64,000 nucleotides of DNA, from assembly GCA_963720475.1 (NCBI GenBank), contig OY970394.1:620001-684000 (forward strand), written 5' to 3'. Under the pieces are notes generated by a model. That model did not search any database and was not told the origin of the DNA. It was given only the letters and a program-made list of their open reading frames with translations. Of the stretch, positions 7,013 to 14,975 are shown in pieces. The stretch is from G963720475 sp963720475 (lineage in GTDB: Bacteria > Actinomycetota > Thermoleophilia > Solirubrobacterales > Thermoleophilaceae). Position 1 is the stretch's first letter; each line of letters opens with the position of its first letter. The position numbers and the translations under genes were made by a program.

Positions 7013-8644
7013 ATGGCTCACAAAGAGCTGAAGTACGACCAGGAGGCGCGGACGGCCCTCGAGGAGGGCGTCGACGCCGTGGCCAACGCGGTCAAGGTGA
7101 CGCTCGGCCCAAAGGGCCGTTACGTCGTCCTGGACAAGAAGTTCGGCGCGCCCACGATCACGAACGACGGCGTAACGATCGCCCGTGAGATCGAGGTCGA
7201 GGACGTATTCCAGAACCAGGGCGCCCAACTCGTGCGCGAGGTCGCCACGGCGACCAACGACGTCGCGGGCGACGGCACCACCACCGCGACCGTGCTCGCC
7301 CAGGCGATCGTTCGCCAGGGGCTGAAGAACGTCGCCGCCGGCGCCAACCCGCTCGCGCTCAAGCGCGGGATCGAGAAGGCGGTCGATTCGGTCGTCGAGT
7401 CGATCGGCAAGCAGTCCACGGAGATCTCCGGCAAGGAGCAGATCGCCCGCGTGGCGGCCATCTCCGCAGCCGACAACGACATCGGCGATGTGATCGCAGA
7501 CGCGATCGACAAGGTCGGCAAGGACGGCGTCGTCAACGTCGAGGAGGGCCAGACGTTCGGCATGGACCTCGAGTTCACCGAGGGCATGCAGTTCGACAAG
7601 GGCTACATCTCGCCTTACATGGTCACGGACCAGGACCGCATGGAGGCGGTGCTCGAGGAGCCGTTCGTGCTGATCGCGAACCAGAAGATCGGCTCGGTCC
7701 GCGACGTGCTGCCCGTGCTCGAGCAGGTGATCCAGTCGGGCAAGCCGATCCTGATCATCGCCGAGGACGTTGAGGGTGAGTCGCTTGCGACGCTCGTCGT
7801 CAACAAGCTCCGCGGCACGTTCACCGGCGTCGCGGTCAAGGCGCCCGGCTTCGGTGACCGCCGCAAGCGGATGCTCGAGGACATCGCGATCCTCACCGGC
7901 GCCGAAGTGATCACCGAGGAGATGGGGCTGAAGCTGGAGAACACCCAGCTGTCGCAGCTCGGCAAGGCGCGTCGCGTCGTCGTGACGAAGGACACCACGA
8001 CGATCATCGACGGCAACGGCGAAGCCGAGGCGATCAAGGGCCGCATCAACCAGATCAAGGCCGAAGTCGAGTCGACCGACTCCGACTTCGACCGCGAGAA
8101 GCTCCAGGAGCGGCTGGCGAAGCTGGCCGGGGGCGTCGCGGTCGTCCAGGTCGGCGCGGCGACGGAGACAGAGATGAAGGAGAAGAAGCACCGCGTCGAG
8201 GACGCGCTCCAGGCCACCCGCGCGGCCCTCGAGGAGGGCATCGTGCCGGGTGGCGGGATTGCGCTGCTGGCGGCCGCTGACGCGGTCAAGCCGGAGTCGC
8301 TCGACGACGCCGACGAGCAGACGGGCGCGAAGATCGTGCTCCGCGCGCTCGAGGAGCCCGTTCGTCAGCTGGCGGAGAACGCCGGCCTCGAGGGCTCGGT
8401 CGTCGTCAACGACGTCCGCGGCGCCAAGAAGGGCCACGGCCTCAACGCCGACAGCGGCGAGATCGTCGATCTCGTTGCGGCCGGCGTGATCGATCCGGCG
8501 ATGGTGACGCGCTCGGCGCTGCAGAACGCGGCCTCGATCGCGAAGAACATCCTCACGACGGAGTGCATCGTCGCCGAGATGCCGGAGAAGGAGCCCGCGA
8601 TGGCCGGTGGCGGCATGCCCCCGGGAATGGACGGGATGATGTAG
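7013..8644 (+). CDS. groL: Chaperonin GroEL (Hsp60)
   Basis: 543 aa, full length. Has the nucleotide-binding VTLGPKGR and GDGTTTATVLAQ blocks, the equatorial signature AALEEGIVPGGG, and a C-terminal Gly-Met tail (GGGMPPGMDGMM). ATP-driven tetradecameric folding chamber with GroES. Many actinobacteria carry a second groEL; in mycobacteria the groES-linked copy has a His-rich tail, whereas this groES-linked copy has the canonical GGM tail, so it is probably the main housekeeping chaperonin. A purine-rich leader (AGAGAGGA) precedes the ATG. Confidence 0.98.
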   Translation: MAHKELKYDQEARTALEEGVDAVANAVKVTLGPKGRYVVLDKKFGAPTITNDGVTIAREIEVEDVFQNQGAQLVREVATATNDVAGDGTTTATVLAQAIVRQGLKNVAAGANPLALKRGIEKAVDSVVESIGKQSTEISGKEQIARVAAISAADNDIGDVIADAIDKVGKDGVVNVEEGQTFGMDLEFTEGMQFDKGYISPYMVTDQDRMEAVLEEPFVLIANQKIGSVRDVLPVLEQVIQSGKPILIIAEDVEGESLATLVVNKLRGTFTGVAVKAPGFGDRRKRMLEDIAILTGAEVITEEMGLKLENTQLSQLGKARRVVVTKDTTTIIDGNGEAEAIKGRINQIKAEVESTDSDFDREKLQERLAKLAGGVAVVQVGAATETEMKEKKHRVEDALQATRAALEEGIVPGGGIALLAAADAVKPESLDDADEQTGAKIVLRALEEPVRQLAENAGLEGSVVVNDVRGAKKGHGLNADSGEIVDLVAAGVIDPAMVTRSALQNAASIAKNILTTECIVAEMPEKEPAMAGGGMPPGMDGMM

Positions 8645-8670
8645 CGAGGCGCTCGCGCTTCGAGTACTCG

Positions 8671-8705
8671 AGAGGGCCCGGCAAATGCCGGGCCCTCTTT
8701 CGTTT
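8671..8705 (+). terminator. Intrinsic terminator of groES-groEL
   Basis: Perfect 12-bp stem AGAGGGCCCGGC / GCCGGGCCCTCT with an AAAT loop, then TTCGTTT, starting 26 bp after the groEL stop. The convergent GNAT gene ends within its T-tract. Confidence 0.92.
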
Positions 8706-9163
8706 CAGCCGAGCGGCTTGCGGAGGAAGACGACGGGGGCATCGCCGCCAAGCACCCGGCGGTCGTACTCGACGTAGCCGATCCGCCGGTAGAGGGCGAT
8801 GTTCTCCGTCATCAGTTCGTGCGTGTAGAGGTAGATCGAGTCGAAGCCCTCGGCGGCGGCCTGCGCGTCGGCGTGCTCGAGCAGCGCCCGGCCGACGCCG
8901 GTGCCCTCATGTGCGGGATCCACGGCGACGTTGTCGACGACGAACCCCTCCTCGTCGGGCCCGATCGCGATCAGCCCGACTATCTCCCCGTCCACCTCGG
9001 CGATCGTGACGGAGAAGTTCCGCATCACCTCGGCGTAGTCGTCGGTGTAGGGCCTCGGCGGCCTGCCAATTCGCTCGATGTAACGACCGTAGGCGGCCTG
9101 CGCGACCTCGGTGAGCCGCGCGACGTCTTCGGGGCCGGCGGGGCGGAGGACGGGTTCGGTCAT
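8705..9163 (-). CDS. GNAT family N-acetyltransferase
   Basis: 152 aa with a complete GNAT fold: N-terminal RPAGPEDVARL, central VDNVAVDPAHEGTGVGRALL (motif A, the acetyl-CoA pyrophosphate loop) and ALYRRIGYVEYDRR (motif B). Transfers acetyl from acetyl-CoA to an unknown amine. ATG at 9163 is preceded at exactly 7 bp by CAGGAT, consistent with a leaderless mRNA. Convergent with groEL. Confidence 0.85.
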   Translation of the reverse strand: MTEPVLRPAGPEDVARLTEVAQAAYGRYIERIGRPPRPYTDDYAEVMRNFSVTIAEVDGEIVGLIAIGPDEEGFVVDNVAVDPAHEGTGVGRALLEHADAQAAAEGFDSIYLYTHELMTENIALYRRIGYVEYDRRVLGGDAPVVFLRKPLG

Positions 9164-9170
9164 CGCGGCG

Positions 9171-9176
9171 ATCCTG
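9171..9176 (-). promoter_or_regulatory. CAGGAT -10-like box before the GNAT gene
   Basis: Reads CAGGAT on the minus strand, 7 bp before the ATG at 9163; no Shine-Dalgarno is present. Confidence 0.35.
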
Positions 9177-9205
9177 CCAAAGCGCGTCGTCCTCCGCCTC
9201 GGGCG

Positions 9206-10090
9206 CTAGCCGGCCGCCAGCACCTCTGCCATCGAGAGTGGGCTGACGCCGAGTGCGCGGGCGTCGGCCACTCCGCGCTCGCTCGTCATCGAGAGCTCCA
9301 TCAGCTCGGCCTCGTCCCAGGTCGCGAACACCTGCGGGCCCGCGACGAGCTCCGCCAGGTCGAGCGAGCGCCGCACGAACGGCAGTGGCAGGTGCAGCAG
9401 GCGACGGCGCCGCCCGAACGAGCGCAACGCGATCCGCACGATTGCGTCGTGCGTGAGCATGTCCGGTCCCGCGAGCTCGAAGCGGGCCTTCGAGCCGTTC
9501 GAAGCGGACCCCTGGAGGCTCGCGAGCAGGCAGTCGGCGGCGTCCTCGGCCCAGATCGGCTGATAGACGGACTTGCCCGATCCGGAGACCGGCATTGCCG
9601 GCAGGTAGGAGAAGCGGCGCAGCAGCGTCATCCAGGGGTCGTCGGGCGCAAAGACGATCGAGGGAGCGAAGATCGTGCTCGGCACCTCGCTGTCGGCGAC
9701 CGCCTCTTCCGCGAGCGCCTTCGAGCGGAAGAACGCCGTGCGCGAGTGGAGCGAGACCCCGAGCGCCGACGCGAAGACGAAACGCTCCACGCCGGCCCGC
9801 TCGGCGGCGCGGAGCAACCGCAGCGTTCCGACCGCGTTGATCTCCTCTATCGAAGCGTGCGGTTGATCGCGGATCGAGGCGGCCAGGTGGACGACGGTCT
9901 TGACGCCGCGCATCGCGTTGCGGAACGAGCCCGGCGTGCCGAGATCGCCGAGCGCCAACTGGACCCGCACGCGCTCGGAGCCGAGCTTGCGCGGATCGCG
10001 CACGAGGCAGCGGACGGGCATGCCGGCCACCGTCAGGCGGCGCAGCAGGGCCGAGCCGATCGTGCCGGTGGCGCCGGTCAGCAGGATCAT
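9206..10090 (-). CDS. NAD(P)H-binding atypical SDR (NDUFA9/NmrA-like epimerase)
   Basis: 294 aa. N-terminal Rossmann motif TGATGTIGSALL (GxxGxxG) at residues 5-16, then VVHLAA and the AERAGVERFVFAS strand of extended/atypical SDRs. Resembles the NDUFA9-type group used in membrane-associated redox or quinone metabolism, but the catalytic YxxxK is not evident (FRSKALAEE lies at its place), so it may bind nucleotide without classical SDR catalysis. The ATG at 10090 starts exactly at the first beta strand and is 7 bp from a GATACT box. Divergent from the ferredoxin gene, a possible but unproven electron partner. Confidence 0.82.
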   Translation of the reverse strand: MILLTGATGTIGSALLRRLTVAGMPVRCLVRDPRKLGSERVRVQLALGDLGTPGSFRNAMRGVKTVVHLAASIRDQPHASIEEINAVGTLRLLRAAERAGVERFVFASALGVSLHSRTAFFRSKALAEEAVADSEVPSTIFAPSIVFAPDDPWMTLLRRFSYLPAMPVSGSGKSVYQPIWAEDAADCLLASLQGSASNGSKARFELAGPDMLTHDAIVRIALRSFGRRRRLLHLPLPFVRRSLDLAELVAGPQVFATWDEAELMELSMTSERGVADARALGVSPLSMAEVLAAG

Positions 10091-10097
10091 GAGGTGC

Positions 10098-10143
10098 AGT
10101 ATCCACTTCCCGCGACCGCTCCGGCGCGCGGGGCGGATACAAT
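10098..10143. promoter_or_regulatory. Divergent promoters: epimerase (minus) and ferredoxin (plus)
   Basis: Minus-strand GATACT at 10098-10103 is 7 bp from the epimerase ATG. Plus-strand TACAAT at 10138-10143 is a good -10 for the ferredoxin gene and leaves a leader of about 55 nt with a GAGGAAC ribosome site. Confidence 0.4.
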
Positions 10144-10204
10144 TCCGCGCTCCGCCGCCCCACCGCGGGCGACCCGAATCCGACCCCGAGGAACCGATAC
10201 CCAC

Positions 10205-10471
10205 ATGACGTACATCATCGCCGAGCCCTGCATCGGCACCAAGGACAACTCTTGCGTAGAGGTGTGCCCCGTGGACTGCATCCACCCCACGCCCGACGAG
10301 GCGGACTACGACGCGGTCGAGATGCTCTACATCGATGCCGAGGAGTGCATCGACTGCGACGCCTGTGTCGAGGCCTGCCCGGTGGACGCCTGCTTCGCCG
10401 AGGACCAGCTCCCCGACGAGTGGGCCGGCTACGTCCAGAAGAACGCGGACTACTACAAGCAGAAGGCCTGA
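10205..10471 (+). CDS. fdxA: Seven-iron ferredoxin ([3Fe-4S][4Fe-4S])
   Basis: 88 aa. Cysteines 9, 17 and 58 fit the [3Fe-4S] ligands and Cys21, 48, 51 and 54 the [4Fe-4S] ligands of actinobacterial FdxA-type ferredoxins (start MTYIIAEPC, then CVEVCPVDC and CIDCDACVEACPVD). There is a short acidic insert between the two motifs (PTPDEADYDA) and Cys25 and Cys63 are extra. A small cytosolic electron carrier. GAGGAAC lies 10 bp before the ATG. Confidence 0.93.
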   Translation: MTYIIAEPCIGTKDNSCVEVCPVDCIHPTPDEADYDAVEMLYIDAEECIDCDACVEACPVDACFAEDQLPDEWAGYVQKNADYYKQKA

Positions 10472-10480
10472 CCCGGCGGG

Positions 10481-11068
10481 ATGAACGGGCGGAGCGCCGA
10501 GGCGCTCGCTGACTCACCTGCGGAGCGGGCCGCGCTGGAAGGGCTCCGCGAGGCCGCCGCCGGCTCCGGCACGGAGGTGGCGATGGAGCGCCACTGCGCG
10601 CGGACGTTCCTGATCGCCGAGGAGATGGGGCGGTTGCGCGGCGACGAGTTCGACCACGAGCTCCTGTTCTGCGCGGCGATGCTCCACGACGCCGGCATCT
10701 ACCCGTCTGCCTCGACCGGCGATGCCTATGTTCGCGACAGCGGCCGGCTCGTGGCCAAGGTGCTCGACCCACTGCTGTGGTCGCCCGAGCGGATCGCGCT
10801 CTGCGCCGCTGCGTGCGAGTTCCACCACGACCTGCGCTCGCAGTGGGACCGCGGCGCGGAGGTCGAGCTCATCCGTCGCGCCGATCTCGTCGATGTGGGC
10901 GGCGGGATCATCCGCTTCGGCGTACCGGGTGCGTGGCTGAAGCAGCTGTTCGCCGACGTTCCCCGCAAGGGGTTCTATCGGGGGATCGGCAAGCTGCTGG
11001 TCGGGGTGCTGCGGGAGCGCCCGGCGACGCTGCCCAAGATCTTCGCGAGCCGGCCCACGTCAGGCTGA
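10481..11068 (+). CDS. HD domain protein (predicted metal-dependent phosphohydrolase)
   Basis: 195 aa. The HD superfamily pattern is present: His in MERHCARTFLIAEEM, the doublet LLFCAAMLHDAG (about 62-73), then CEFHH and a final Asp in IRRADLVDVG. The fold binds metals and hydrolyses phosphate esters, often nucleotides; substrate unknown. Starts 10 bp after the ferredoxin stop on the same strand, so probably co-transcribed. ATG start with a weak purine stretch (CGGCGGG). Confidence 0.75.
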   Translation: MNGRSAEALADSPAERAALEGLREAAAGSGTEVAMERHCARTFLIAEEMGRLRGDEFDHELLFCAAMLHDAGIYPSASTGDAYVRDSGRLVAKVLDPLLWSPERIALCAAACEFHHDLRSQWDRGAEVELIRRADLVDVGGGIIRFGVPGAWLKQLFADVPRKGFYRGIGKLLVGVLRERPATLPKIFASRPTSG

Positions 11069-11074
11069 GCGGCG

Positions 11075-12220
11075 CTAGGGCGCCATCGGCAGCGCCGTGC
11101 CCGTGACGGGCGGCGCCAGGTCACCGTTGGCGCTCGCCTGCTCGAGCGGGAGCTCCTGCGGTGTCACCGAAATCAGTCCGCGGGCAGCGTGGAAGAGCGC
11201 CTGCGAGGCGGGCGCGTCGGGGTCGTCGAGCACCAGCGGGCGACCGTTGTCGGCGCCGACGCGAAGCTCTTCCTGGAGCGGGATCTTGCCGAGCAGCGGC
11301 ACGTCGAGCTCGTCGGCGAGCTGCTGGCCGCCGCCCTCGCCGAAGATCGTGAAGCGTTCGCCCGTCGGAGTCGTGAAGCCGGACATGTTCTCGATCACGC
11401 CGGCGATCTCGAGGTCGAAGCGCTTGGCCGTCTCGGCGGCGCGCGCCGCGACCTTCTGCGCCGCCGGCTGCGGCGTCGTGACGATCACGAACTTGGCCTG
11501 CGGGAGCAGCTGCGCGAGCGTCATCGAGACGTCGCCGGTGCCGGGCGGGAGGTCGATCAGGAGGTAGTCGAGCTCACCCCAGTCGACGTCTTCGAGGAAC
11601 TGCCGGATCGCCTTATGGAGCATCGGACCGCGCCAGGTGATCGCCTGGTCCTCGGTCTCAAGGAAGAACTCGATCGACATCGCCCGCACCCCGCCAAGCA
11701 CCTCGAGCGGGATGATCTTGCGCTCGGCCGACACCTTCGGCTTGCCGTGGACGCCGAGCATGCGCGGGATCGAGTAGCCCCACACGTCGGCGTCGAGCGC
11801 CCCGGCGAGCTTGCCCTCGGCGTGCAGGGCGGCAGTCAGGTTGGAGGTGACCGTGGACTTGCCGACGCCGCCCTTGCCCGAGCCGACGCAGATCACGTTC
11901 TTGACCCGCGCGAGCGCGCCCTTCGGCAGCGCGCCGCGTCCGAGGCGCTGCTGGAGGCCCTTCTTCTCCTCGTCGGAAAGGACGTCGAAGCCCACTTGGA
12001 CGTGCTCGACGCCGTCGAGCTTCGACACGTTCGCGACGACCGCTTCCTGGAACTGGGAGCGGATCGGACACCCAGGGGTCGTCAACGAGACGACCACGTC
12101 CACGCGCCCGTCCTCGTGGAGTTCGATCGAGCGGACCATCCCGAGGTCCACAATCGACTGGCGCAACTCGGGGTCAATCACCGGGCGCAGGGCCTCGGTC
12201 ACCTGTTCCTTGGTCGGCAT
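11075..12220 (-). CDS. mrp: Mrp/NBP35 family P-loop ATPase (Fe-S cluster carrier)
   Basis: 381 aa from the ATG at 12220 (a TTG six codons upstream is possible). N-terminal MIP18/DUF59 domain (about 1-90, with the conserved LGMVRS and TTPGCP blocks), then a deviant Walker A GSGKGGVGKST (about 109-119) and LLIDLPPGTGDV. The family carries or inserts Fe-S clusters. The C-terminal CxxC that binds the bridging cluster in many Mrp proteins is missing: ENMSGFTTPTGERF has no cysteines. The DUF59 Cys in TTPGCP is kept. A proline-rich tail follows. Convergent with the HD gene, 6-bp gap. Confidence 0.9.
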   Translation of the reverse strand: MPTKEQVTEALRPVIDPELRQSIVDLGMVRSIELHEDGRVDVVVSLTTPGCPIRSQFQEAVVANVSKLDGVEHVQVGFDVLSDEEKKGLQQRLGRGALPKGALARVKNVICVGSGKGGVGKSTVTSNLTAALHAEGKLAGALDADVWGYSIPRMLGVHGKPKVSAERKIIPLEVLGGVRAMSIEFFLETEDQAITWRGPMLHKAIRQFLEDVDWGELDYLLIDLPPGTGDVSMTLAQLLPQAKFVIVTTPQPAAQKVAARAAETAKRFDLEIAGVIENMSGFTTPTGERFTIFGEGGGQQLADELDVPLLGKIPLQEELRVGADNGRPLVLDDPDAPASQALFHAARGLISVTPQELPLEQASANGDLAPPVTGTALPMAP

Positions 12221-12261
12221 CGTCAGTGATTCTCGCAAACCGGGGCCGTCGACCCGTTCCC

Positions 12262-12297
12262 AAAAAGAACCGGCGAGGCCCGAAGGCCTCGCCGGTT
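12262..12297 (-). terminator. Intrinsic terminator of the basic-protein gene
   Basis: Perfect 13-bp stem with a 4-nt loop (TTCG on the transcript), AACCGGCGAGGCC / GGCCTCGCCGGTT, followed on the minus strand by CTTTTTG. It lies about 95 bp after the stop at 12392. The rest of 12221-12391 holds a second small hairpin near 12320-12345 and nothing coding that I can support. Confidence 0.85.
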
Positions 12298-12391
12298 GAG
12301 GGAGGAGAGATACTGCATCACTACCGGCGTTGAGGCCGGCAGTCCTACCCCGCGTCCGCTCTCCTGATCGGGGCGGGGGGAAGCAACGAAC

Positions 12392-12904
12392 CTAAGCGGC
12401 GCTCGCCACCTGGTCCTGGACGCGCTTTGCGATGCCCTCGACGTCCTTGCGGGTCGTCTTGAGCTGGCGCTCGGCGTTGCGGCGGGTGCGCTTGGCGGCG
12501 CGGGTCGCCTGCGTCCGGCGCTGACGGAGCTCGCGCTCCACGCGGACGCGGGTCTTGCGAACGCGGCGCTGGACGCGGTTGCGCGCGGTGCTGCCGCGAC
12601 GCTCGAAACGGCGCAGGTCGGCGTTGACCTGGCGCTGGAGCTTCGTGAGCTCCTTCTCGGCCGTCTCGCGCTTGGTGTACGGCTTGGTGGCCTCGACGAC
12701 CGCGTCCACGAACGTGTCGCGGACAACGAGAGCCGCACCGACCGGGACCAGAACCGCTCGCTCGGCCTGCTGCGCGATGACCTCGGTGGTCGTCGCGTCG
12801 GCCTGAGCGCGGGTCTGGGCGGCCTTCTTGGCAGCCTGGCTGCGCTTCGCGGTGTTACGACGACGCGTAGCGGCGGCCTTGTTGGCGGGGGTCTGAGTGG
12901 GCAT
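12392..12904 (-). CDS. Small Lys/Arg/Ala-rich basic protein, possible phasin/HbhA- or histone-like
   Basis: 170 aa with no recognised domain. An N-terminal Ala/Lys/Arg/Thr-rich stretch (1-40) is followed by a moderately hydrophobic region (AVLVPVGAALVVRDTFVDAV, about 50-69) and a long, almost purely charged Arg/Lys/Glu/Gln helix (about 75-170) that should be a coiled coil. The layout resembles phasin-like and mycobacterial heparin-binding/HupB-tail proteins, suggesting binding to nucleic acid or another polyanion. It has its own promoter region (AT-rich 12930-12975), an AGGAGGG site about 14 nt before the ATG, and a strong terminator, so it is probably an abundant monocistronic product. Confidence 0.72.
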   Translation of the reverse strand: MPTQTPANKAAATRRRNTAKRSQAAKKAAQTRAQADATTTEVIAQQAERAVLVPVGAALVVRDTFVDAVVEATKPYTKRETAEKELTKLQRQVNADLRRFERRGSTARNRVQRRVRKTRVRVERELRQRRTQATRAAKRTRRNAERQLKTTRKDVEGIAKRVQDQVASAA

Positions 12905-12990
12905 TTGCTGGTACTGCTCCCTCCTGATCGGGCGTTCTTATTAGTTCTAAGTTCAGTAGAAATATACCACCGAACACGCGTTCTCAAACC
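12905..12990 (-). promoter_or_regulatory. AT-rich promoter region of the basic-protein gene
   Basis: This stretch is strikingly AT-rich for the window (TTATTAGTTCTAAG, AGAAATATACC on the plus strand). On the minus strand GGTATATTTCTAC offers a TATATT -10, and AGGAGGG precedes the coding sequence. Confidence 0.4.
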
Positions 12991-13020
12991 CCGCCCCCGG
13001 AGCGTGGTTACACGGGTCGA

Positions 13021-14076
13021 TCAGACAGCAGCCGGCGTGGCCCCGCGCTCGACGCGTGCGAGCCAGTCCCGCGGACGCTCGATCTCACCCAGGTCCGGCA
13101 GCGCGGCGGGTTCGATCCAGACCCTGTTGAGGCCCTCGATACCCGCCTCGTCGACGACGGCGTCGCAGAAGCGCTTGCCGTCCTCGTACTGGCGCATCTT
13201 CGCGTCGAGGCCGAGTAGTCGCATGAGGATCCGCTCGACGGCCGACCGACTCCGCCGGCGGCGCTCCATCGCGCTGCGCAGACTGTCGAGGTCCGGGAGG
13301 ACCTCCGCCCCGACAGCGTCCATCACGTGCTCGGAGTACCCCTCGATCACGGCCATGGCCGCCTGGACCTTGTCCATGATCGCTCGCTGCTCGTGCGATT
13401 GAACGAGCGCGGCAAGGCCTCCCTCGCGGAATTCCTCGACCAGCTTGCGCGGGTCCGGCAGGCTCGGTAGGCCGCCCGCGGCGCCACGGTCTATCCGCAC
13501 CTCGACGGTGTCGAGGTACTGCCGCAGCAGGCCCCCCAGGTGCTCCCGCAGCCACGGAACGCCGGAGAACTGGAACACGTGCGTCAGCTCGTGGAGGGTC
13601 ACCCAGCGCAGGAAGCCCTCCCGCTCGACCCCGAGCTGCTCCGACGCGCGTGCGAGGTTCGGCGCGACGAACAGCAGCCGCGGCTCGACCTCAGGCTGCA
13701 GCAGGGACAGTTCGTACTGGCCGAGGACCCGCTGCGACATGTACCCGATGACGAGCCCGGCCTCCGCCGCGAGCGTCGCGCCCGCGACGATACGCAGTGG
13801 ACCCGCGAGCGCCCCGGCGCCGGACATGCGGCCCTCGAGGCGCGTGGCGACGGGGTCGAGCAGCGATGCGAGCGTGTCGAGGTTTACGTCGGCCCACGCG
13901 GGCCGGTCGAGCGTCTCGGCCTGCGGGAGCGGTGTAGGCGGCTCGAGCCGGGTATAGCCCGCAACGTGATCGGCCGATTCGGCGCTGAGCGCGCTGAGGT
14001 CGGCTCCGATCTCCGCCGGCGGCGGGTTGCCAGCCGCATAGCGTGCGATCTGGCGGGCTAACGACCAATCGACCAT
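13021..14076 (-). CDS. Zinc-dependent metalloprotease-like protein, DUF2342 (Zincin_2)
   Basis: 351 aa. The zincin motif HELTH sits at residues 162-166 in VTLHELTHVFQFSG, and a downstream EGYSEHVMD may give the third ligand. The N-terminal VDWSLARQIARYAAG and the overall length match the actinobacterial DUF2342 family, often listed as coenzyme F420 biosynthesis-associated; no F420 gene is in this window. Proteolytic activity has to my knowledge not been shown for the family. ATG at 14076 lies 8 bp from a TACTGT box (minus strand, 14085-14090). Confidence 0.85.
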   Translation of the reverse strand: MVDWSLARQIARYAAGNPPPAEIGADLSALSAESADHVAGYTRLEPPTPLPQAETLDRPAWADVNLDTLASLLDPVATRLEGRMSGAGALAGPLRIVAGATLAAEAGLVIGYMSQRVLGQYELSLLQPEVEPRLLFVAPNLARASEQLGVEREGFLRWVTLHELTHVFQFSGVPWLREHLGGLLRQYLDTVEVRIDRGAAGGLPSLPDPRKLVEEFREGGLAALVQSHEQRAIMDKVQAAMAVIEGYSEHVMDAVGAEVLPDLDSLRSAMERRRRSRSAVERILMRLLGLDAKMRQYEDGKRFCDAVVDEAGIEGLNRVWIEPAALPDLGEIERPRDWLARVERGATPAAV

Positions 14077-14084
14077 CCCGGGAA

Positions 14085-14090
14085 ACAGTA
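14085..14090 (-). promoter_or_regulatory. TACTGT -10-like box before the DUF2342 gene
   Basis: Minus-strand TACTGT 8 bp before the ATG at 14076; no ribosome-binding site lies between. Confidence 0.35.
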
Positions 14091-14112
14091 GCCCTCTCGG
14101 TGCGCCGGGGCC

Positions 14113-14952
14113 TCAGCCGGGAGCGGGCAACACGTCGAGCCGGGCGAGCGCCTCCGGCCCGTTCGCCGCCTGGACGCGCGAGCGCATCCCCAGCTCGAGC
14201 GGTGCGGCGAGCTCCCCGTCGCCCGCGTCGGGGAAGCGGGCAGCCCCACCGGCCTCACGCACGATGAGCTGTCCAGCCGCCGCATCCACCGAGCGGCAAT
14301 GCGCGAGGCTCGCCATCGCGTCCACGCGCGCGCCCGCGATCCAGCAGAGCGCAAGCGCAATCGAGCCGAGCGCGCGTAGCCGCGATGGTCCGGCCTCGCG
14401 GATCGCCTCGGCGTTGCGGGCGACGTGGTACGGGTGGGTGGACTCGAGCGCGAGCACGTCGAGCGGATGGCCGGAGTCGAGTGCGAGCTCGTCCGCTCCC
14501 CGCCAGGCACCTTCGCCGCGGCGCGCGGACCACTCCTCGCCGCGGGCGAAGTCGTGGACGAAGGCGAACGCCACGTCGGCCATCGTCGGGCCGTCGGCGA
14601 CGGCAATCGAGACGCAGTACGCCGGGAAGTCGCGCTTGGCGTTGCGCGAGCCGTCGACCGGATCGATCACGACGTGAACGGGCCCGCCGCCGGCGATCTC
14701 CACCTCGCCGCGCTCCTCGGAGATCGCGCGGACGGGCTCGCCGAGACGCTCCAGCTCGCCGAAGATGGCGTCCTCGACGGCCGCGTCGATCACGAGGGTC
14801 TCGTCTCCCCCTTCTCCACGCCCGACGGTCTCGGCGCGGTCACCCGTTTCCGGGTAGCGCTCGAGCGCAGCGCTCGCAGCGGCGGCGGCGCGGCGAGCAA
14901 AGCCGAGCCAGTCCGCCGCAAGCAGCGCGTTCTGCGGCTCGGGGGGCGCCAT
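14113..14952 (-). CDS. Inositol monophosphatase family protein
   Basis: 279 aa. Metal-binding motifs of the IMPase/FBPase superfamily: Asp in GDETLVIDAAVE, the Glu pair in ISEERGEVE, the core VIDPVDGSRN (DPxDG) and C-terminal SVDAAAGQLIVREAGG (normally WDxAAG; here Trp is Ser-Val). The last motif is weakened but Asp and AAG remain. Could act on inositol-1-phosphate, histidinol-phosphate, fructose-1,6-bisphosphate or 3'-phosphoadenosine 5'-phosphate; sequence alone does not decide. Starts head-to-head with the helicase-nuclease, sharing one promoter element. Confidence 0.85.
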   Translation of the reverse strand: MAPPEPQNALLAADWLGFARRAAAAASAALERYPETGDRAETVGRGEGGDETLVIDAAVEDAIFGELERLGEPVRAISEERGEVEIAGGGPVHVVIDPVDGSRNAKRDFPAYCVSIAVADGPTMADVAFAFVHDFARGEEWSARRGEGAWRGADELALDSGHPLDVLALESTHPYHVARNAEAIREAGPSRLRALGSIALALCWIAGARVDAMASLAHCRSVDAAAGQLIVREAGGAARFPDAGDGELAAPLELGMRSRVQAANGPEALARLDVLPAPG

Positions 14953-14961
14953 GGGGCGGCG

Positions 14962-14968
14962 TATCCTA
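14962..14968. promoter_or_regulatory. Shared bidirectional -10 element, IMPase / helicase-nuclease
   Basis: The heptamer TATCCTA in the 23-bp gap reads TATCCT on the plus strand (8 bp before ATG 14976) and TAGGAT on the minus strand (10 bp before ATG 14952). Good TAnnnT match on both strands. Confidence 0.55.
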
Positions 14969-14975
14969 CGGGGGC

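Noticed and set aside
7004..8437. Long open frame antisense to groEL (477 codons)
   Set aside because: High-G+C shadow; no recognisable protein, and the sense frame is an exact GroEL.
12320..12345. Second hairpin (GCCGGC/GCCGGT) between the Mrp and basic-protein genes as a riboswitch
   Set aside because: Short stem only, without conserved riboswitch blocks.
12223..12987. Minus-strand frame through the terminator, including a small peptide near 12300
   Set aside because: It passes through the terminator hairpin and overlaps the better-supported 170-aa frame; no ribosome site.
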